From contig JAGWZT010000048.1 of the NCBI GenBank assembly GCA_018971925.1, forward strand, positions 1-9,853: a stretch of DNA of 9,853 nt, in the 5' to 3' direction. The notes under the pieces were generated by a model, which searched no databases, was not told the origin of the DNA, and saw only the letters and a list, made by a program, of their open reading frames with translations. Source of the stretch: Lysobacteraceae bacterium. Its GTDB lineage: Bacteria; Pseudomonadota; Gammaproteobacteria; Xanthomonadales; Rhodanobacteraceae. The translations under genes were made by a program, and so were the position numbers. Positions 7,165 through 9,853 of this stretch are shown here, piece after piece; within the stretch, counting starts at the first letter, position 1; each line of letters begins with the position of its first letter.

Positions 7165-7212
7165 TCATCGCGCTGCTAGAATTTCACGTTTTCCCGTTAC
7201 CCGGAACCTTGC

Positions 7213-8565
7213 ATGAAAATCACCATCTTCGGCACCGGCTACGTCGGCCTCGTGACCGGCACCTGTCTCGCCGAGATGGGCAACCACGTCCTGTGCATGG
7301 ACGTGGATGCGAACAAGATCGCGCGGCTTGAACGGGGCGAGATCCCGATTTTCGAGCCCGGGCTGGAACCGCTGGTGCAGCGCAATCACGCGACCGGCCG
7401 GTTGGCATTCACCACCGATGCCGTCGCGGCGGTGGCGCACGGCGACGCGATTTTCATCGCGGTGGGCACGCCGCCCGACGAGGACGGCAGCGCCGACCTC
7501 AAGTACGTGCTGGCGGTGGCGCGCAGCATCGGCGAGCACCTCGATCGTTACGCCGTGGTGGTCGACAAATCCACGGTGCCGGTAGGCACGGCGGATCGGG
7601 TGCGCGCCGAGATCGCCTCGGCGATGAAAAAGCGTGGCGCGGACATCGCGTTCGATGTCGTCTCGAACCCCGAGTTCCTGAAGGAAGGTGACGCGGTCAA
7701 CGATTGCATGAAGCCCGATCGCATCATCGTGGGTGCCTCGTCGCCACGCGCGATCAATCTCCTGAAAAACCTCTATGCACCGTTCAACCGCAACCACGAG
7801 CGCATCGTGGTCATGGACGAACGTTCGGCGGAGCTGACCAAGTACGCGGCCAACGCGATGCTGGCGACCAAGATCAGCTTCATGAACGAAATTGCCAACA
7901 TTGCTGAACGCGTGGGCGCCGACGTCGAAATGGTGCGCCATGGCATCGGCGCCGATCCGCGCATCGGCTACCACTTCATTTATCCCGGCACCGGCTACGG
8001 CGGTTCGTGCTTTCCCAAGGACGTGCAGGCGCTGGAGCACACCGCGCAGGTGACCGGCTACGCCGCGCGCCTTCTGGGTGCGGTGGAAGCGGTGAACCGG
8101 GACCAGAAGCGCAAGGTGTTCGATCTGCTCACGCGGCATTTCAAAGGCAACCTGCGCGGGCGCACCATCGCGCTGTGGGGGTTGGCTTTCAAGCCGAACA
8201 CCGATGACATGCGCGAAGCGCCCAGCCGCGTGCTGATGGAAGCCTTGTGGCAGGCCGGCGCCAAGGTACGTGCGCATGACCCGCAGGCGCGCGGCGAGAC
8301 CGCGCGCATCTACGGCCAGCGCGATGATCTGGTGTTGTGCGACGACCCTTGGACGGCACTGGACGGCGCGGACGCGCTGGCGGTGGTTACCGAATGGAAG
8401 ACGTTCCGCAGCCCCGATTTCGCGCGCATCAAGGCCGCGCTGAAATCACCGGTGATTTTCGATGGCCGCAACCTGTACGATCCCGCCATGGTCGAAGCCG
8501 CGGGCCTCGCGTATTACGGAATCGGGCGCGGCCGCAGCGCAGTGAAACCGGAGCAACCGACATGA
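7213..8565 (+). CDS. ugd: UDP-glucose 6-dehydrogenase, 450 aa
   Basis: Oxidises UDP-glucose twice with NAD+ to UDP-glucuronate, a cytoplasmic precursor of exopolysaccharide, capsule or lipid A modification sugars. The NAD-binding Rossmann domain begins with GTGYVG (7-12), followed by D30 at the end of the second strand. Family motifs follow: DKSTVPVGT (118-126), NPEFLKEGDAV (152-162), LTKYAANAMLATKISFMNE with K210, and GTGYGGSCFPKD (259-270) with catalytic C266. The C-terminal UDP-binding domain (about 315-450) has GLAFKPNTDDMREAPS. The 450-residue length is typical of this bacterial family. The ATG at 7213 directly precedes the Rossmann motif, so the start is secure although the Shine-Dalgarno (GGAA at 7203-7206) is weak. 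It may share a transcript with rluC and overlaps slyX by four bases. No other sugar-nucleotide gene is in view. Confidence 0.96.
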   Translation: MKITIFGTGYVGLVTGTCLAEMGNHVLCMDVDANKIARLERGEIPIFEPGLEPLVQRNHATGRLAFTTDAVAAVAHGDAIFIAVGTPPDEDGSADLKYVLAVARSIGEHLDRYAVVVDKSTVPVGTADRVRAEIASAMKKRGADIAFDVVSNPEFLKEGDAVNDCMKPDRIIVGASSPRAINLLKNLYAPFNRNHERIVVMDERSAELTKYAANAMLATKISFMNEIANIAERVGADVEMVRHGIGADPRIGYHFIYPGTGYGGSCFPKDVQALEHTAQVTGYAARLLGAVEAVNRDQKRKVFDLLTRHFKGNLRGRTIALWGLAFKPNTDDMREAPSRVLMEALWQAGAKVRAHDPQARGETARIYGQRDDLVLCDDPWTALDGADALAVVTEWKTFRSPDFARIKAALKSPVIFDGRNLYDPAMVEAAGLAYYGIGRGRSAVKPEQPT

Positions 8566-8777
8566 TGCCGACACCCCCTGACGAGCGCCTCGACGACATG
8601 GAACTGCGGCTGACTTTCCTGGACGACGCCGTTTCATCGCTGGGCGACAGCGAGGCGATGCAGTCGCAGCGCCTGCTGCAACTCGAGAACGCGTTGGCGG
8701 AATTGCGCCGGGAACTCGCGTCGTTGCGCACGAGTCTTTCCGATGATGTGCAGGATGAACCACCACCGCATTATTAG
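8562..8777 (+). CDS. slyX: SlyX family coiled-coil protein, 71 aa
   Basis: Small soluble protein of unknown function. Residues about 7-60 form a heptad-like coiled coil (DERLDDMELRLTFLDDAVSSL, then QRLLQLENALAELRRELASL), and the tail ends PPPHY as in E. coli SlyX (72 aa). The name comes from its position next to slyD in E. coli; here it lies behind ugd instead. Its ATG overlaps the ugd TGA in an ATGA arrangement (8562-8565), which suggests translational coupling. GGAG at 8550-8553 gives a usable ribosome-binding site eight bases away. The second codon is also ATG, so the true start may be 8565. Confidence 0.92.
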   Translation: MMPTPPDERLDDMELRLTFLDDAVSSLGDSEAMQSQRLLQLENALAELRRELASLRTSLSDDVQDEPPPHY

Positions 8778-8929
8778 TGCGAACATCCATGATGGCTGCA
8801 CGACAAGCATCAAAGTAGCATGCGCGATTTTCCTTGTTGCGGACATCACCTCGGCCATCCATGGCCTGACTTTGGAGAAAGCAGCGCGATCTCCCCCGAT
8901 CGCTGCGTCTCCGGATGTTGGCAGTAATA
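8778..8929. other. Intergenic stretch after slyX with two hairpins
   Basis: No gene is supported here. GGCCAT/ATGGCC (8853-8858 and 8861-8866) is a tight inverted repeat. A stronger hairpin spans 8881-8906: GCAG and CGATC on the left pair with GATCG and CTGC on the right (nine pairs with a two-base bulge), around a TCCCCC loop. Neither is followed by a T run on the plus strand; the minus strand has TTTCTCC after the second. They may end or protect the ugd-slyX transcript, but this is not certain. No clear promoter for the downstream gene was seen. Confidence 0.4.
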
Positions 8930-8960
8930 GTAGGTTGGGCTGAGCAACGCGAAGCCCAAC
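8930..8960. repeat. REP-like palindromic element with GTAG head
   Basis: GTAG (8930-8933) is followed by GTTGGGCT (8934-8941), an 11-base loop and AGCCCAAC (8953-8960). The arms pair perfectly over 8 bp. A GTAG tetranucleotide next to a short palindrome is the hallmark of REP elements mobilised by RAYT transposases. Intergenic hairpins of the form TTGGGCT...AGCCCAA are very common in high-GC proteobacteria. Only one copy is in the window and no RAYT gene is visible. Translation of the element gives the VGWAEQREAQH-like peptide often seen at the front of over-long gene predictions. Confidence 0.6.
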
Positions 8961-9001
8961 ATCCCGGTTCACCTGAACGTTGTCTCATTATCCGTTTCGT
9001 C

Positions 9002-9520
9002 ATGAGTGAATCCCTGCGCGACCAGTTGCTGAAGGCCGGCTTCAGGCCATCGCCGCAACTCAAGCTGCACAAGCACGCACCATCCAAACCGGAAACGCGC
9101 AAGCCGCGCGCGCCCGCCGAGCCCGATCTCGCACAGGCGTTCGCGATGCGCGCGAAGGCCGATCGTGTCGAACGCGAGGCCGTCGAGCGCGAGGCGCGCG
9201 AAAAGGCCGCGGCGCGCAAGGAACGCAAGCGCGCGATGCAGGCGTTGCTGGAAGGCAAGGCGTTGAACAAGGCCGATGCCGACCAGCCGCGCAATTTCGA
9301 GTTTGCCGGCAAAATCCGCCGCGTCTATGTCACGGCCGGGCAATTGCGGCAAATCAATCGGGGCGAACTCGGCGTGGTAATGCACGGGGGGCGCGCGCTG
9401 GTGATTGCGCGCGACGTGGCGCTGCAGGCGCAGGCGATAGCGCCGGAAGTCGTGGCCTTGCTGGTGGATCCTTCCGCGCCCGTGGCCGACGATGGCGTTC
9501 CTGATGACCTGATGTGGTAA
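9002..9520 (+). CDS. DUF2058 family protein (YaiL-like), 172 aa
   Basis: Conserved gammaproteobacterial protein of unknown function, related to E. coli YaiL. Recognition rests on the N-terminus SLRDQLLKAGF, the central highly charged helix (about 40-90, rich in Arg, Glu, Ala and Lys, probably coiled), a small C-terminal domain (about 96-160, NFEFAGKIRRVYVTAGQLRQINRGELGVV), and the ending VPDDLMW, which YaiL shares. YaiL has been described as a predicted nucleoprotein; no catalytic residues are evident here. The start at 9002 gives the family N-terminus, but no Shine-Dalgarno precedes it. The frame stays open upstream through the REP-like element, so an automatic caller may start too early (near 8915). 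A DMT-type transporter gene begins 13 bases after the stop, suggesting a shared transcript. Confidence 0.85.
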   Translation: MSESLRDQLLKAGFRPSPQLKLHKHAPSKPETRKPRAPAEPDLAQAFAMRAKADRVEREAVEREAREKAAARKERKRAMQALLEGKALNKADADQPRNFEFAGKIRRVYVTAGQLRQINRGELGVVMHGGRALVIARDVALQAQAIAPEVVALLVDPSAPVADDGVPDDLMW

Positions 9521-9533
9521 CGGGCGCGCGCCC

Positions 9534-9853
9534 TTGATTTACATCGCCCTGAGCGTCGTATGCAGTGTGGTGGTTTCGGTGCTGTTGAAGGTCGCGCCGC
9601 GCCACGACGTCGATGTGCGCCAGGCGATCGCCGGCAATTATCTGGTGGCGACGCTGCTCACCGCCGCGCTGCTGGATCCGCATCCGTCGTTGCTGGAACT
9701 GCCGGTGGCGCATCCCGCGTGGCGGGTGTTGGCCGCGCTCGGCGTGCTGTTGCCCACGATGTTCGTGGTGTTGGCGTATTCGGTGCGGCGGGTCGGCGTG
9801 GTCGTGACCGACGCCGCACAGAGGCTGTCGTTGCTGTTGCCGTTGCTGGCCGC
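9534..9853 (+). CDS. EamA/DMT-superfamily transporter, 5' part only
   Basis: The frame is open from TTG at 9534 to the right edge (106 codons, C-terminus missing). Three hydrophobic segments are visible: residues 2-21 (IYIALSVVCSVVVSVLLKVA), about 36-48 (a short segment, NYLVATLLTAALL), and 66-82 (LAALGVLLPTMFVVLAY). A further hydrophobic stretch starts at 98 after TDAAQR. A charged loop follows helix 1, and GVVVTDAAQRLS resembles a motif I associate with bacterial drug/metabolite transporters of the EamA fold. The substrate is unknown. A TGA at 9510-9512 limits the start, and no ATG lies between it and helix 1, so TTG 9534 is the only sensible start. It lies 13 bases after the DUF2058 stop with a poor Shine-Dalgarno. 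Confidence 0.7.
   Translation, partial: MIYIALSVVCSVVVSVLLKVAPRHDVDVRQAIAGNYLVATLLTAALLDPHPSLLELPVAHPAWRVLAALGVLLPTMFVVLAYSVRRVGVVVTDAAQRLSLLLPLLA

Noticed and set aside
7177..7182. TAGAAT as a separate ugd promoter -10
   Set aside because: No recognisable -35 lies at a suitable distance; read-through from rluC is as likely.
7165..8277. 370-codon minus-strand open frame opposite ugd
   Set aside because: Same antisense register; ugd on the plus strand has all catalytic motifs.
8743..8943. 66-codon plus-strand ORF after slyX
   Set aside because: It overlaps the slyX end, runs through the hairpins and into the REP-like element, and has no ribosome-binding site or recognisable sequence.
9354..9713. 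119-codon minus-strand ORF at the right end
   Set aside because: It is antisense to both the DUF2058 end and the transporter start, with Arg/Gln/Pro-rich shadow composition.

Overview
The window looks like chromosomal core DNA from a high-GC gammaproteobacterium, most likely of the Xanthomonadales/Lysobacterales (Xanthomonadaceae or Rhodanobacteraceae). I infer this from a clearly gammaproteobacterial RNase E, a GacA/UvrY-type regulator, RluC, SlyX and a YaiL-like DUF2058 protein, together with strong G/C preference at third codon positions. No phage, plasmid, insertion sequence, CRISPR, tRNA or rRNA is visible.

Left part (1-2207). A FUSC-family inner-membrane protein lies on the minus strand. 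Its start is inside the window (1922) and its 3' end runs off the left edge. A possible small protein of 61 residues sits just upstream on the same strand. The region before the next gene contains a perfect 7-bp inverted repeat.

Middle (2208-7164). A two-component response regulator of the UvrY/GacA family on the plus strand converges on rne (RNase E, minus strand). An 11-bp GC-rich hairpin lies between their stop codons. rne and rluC (23S rRNA pseudouridine synthase) are divergent. Their 340-base gap holds a long rne leader with several hairpins, and a good sigma70-like rne promoter that overlaps the rluC ribosome-binding site and start codon. The same rne/rluC layout, with a long autoregulatory rne leader, is known from E. 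coli.

Right part (7213-9853), all on the plus strand. ugd (UDP-glucose 6-dehydrogenase) follows rluC by 48 bases and overlaps slyX by 4 bases. A 224-base gap with two hairpins and a GTAG-headed REP-like element comes next. Then come a DUF2058 protein and, 13 bases on, the start of an EamA/DMT-type transporter that runs off the right edge.

Functionally the window combines RNA metabolism and ribosome modification (rne, rluC), global regulation (uvrY/gacA), surface-sugar precursor synthesis (ugd) and membrane transport (FUSC, DMT). I found no convincing undescribed system. The best leads are the structured rne leader with overlapping divergent promoters, the REP-like element abutting the DUF2058 gene, and the small ORF upstream of the FUSC gene.
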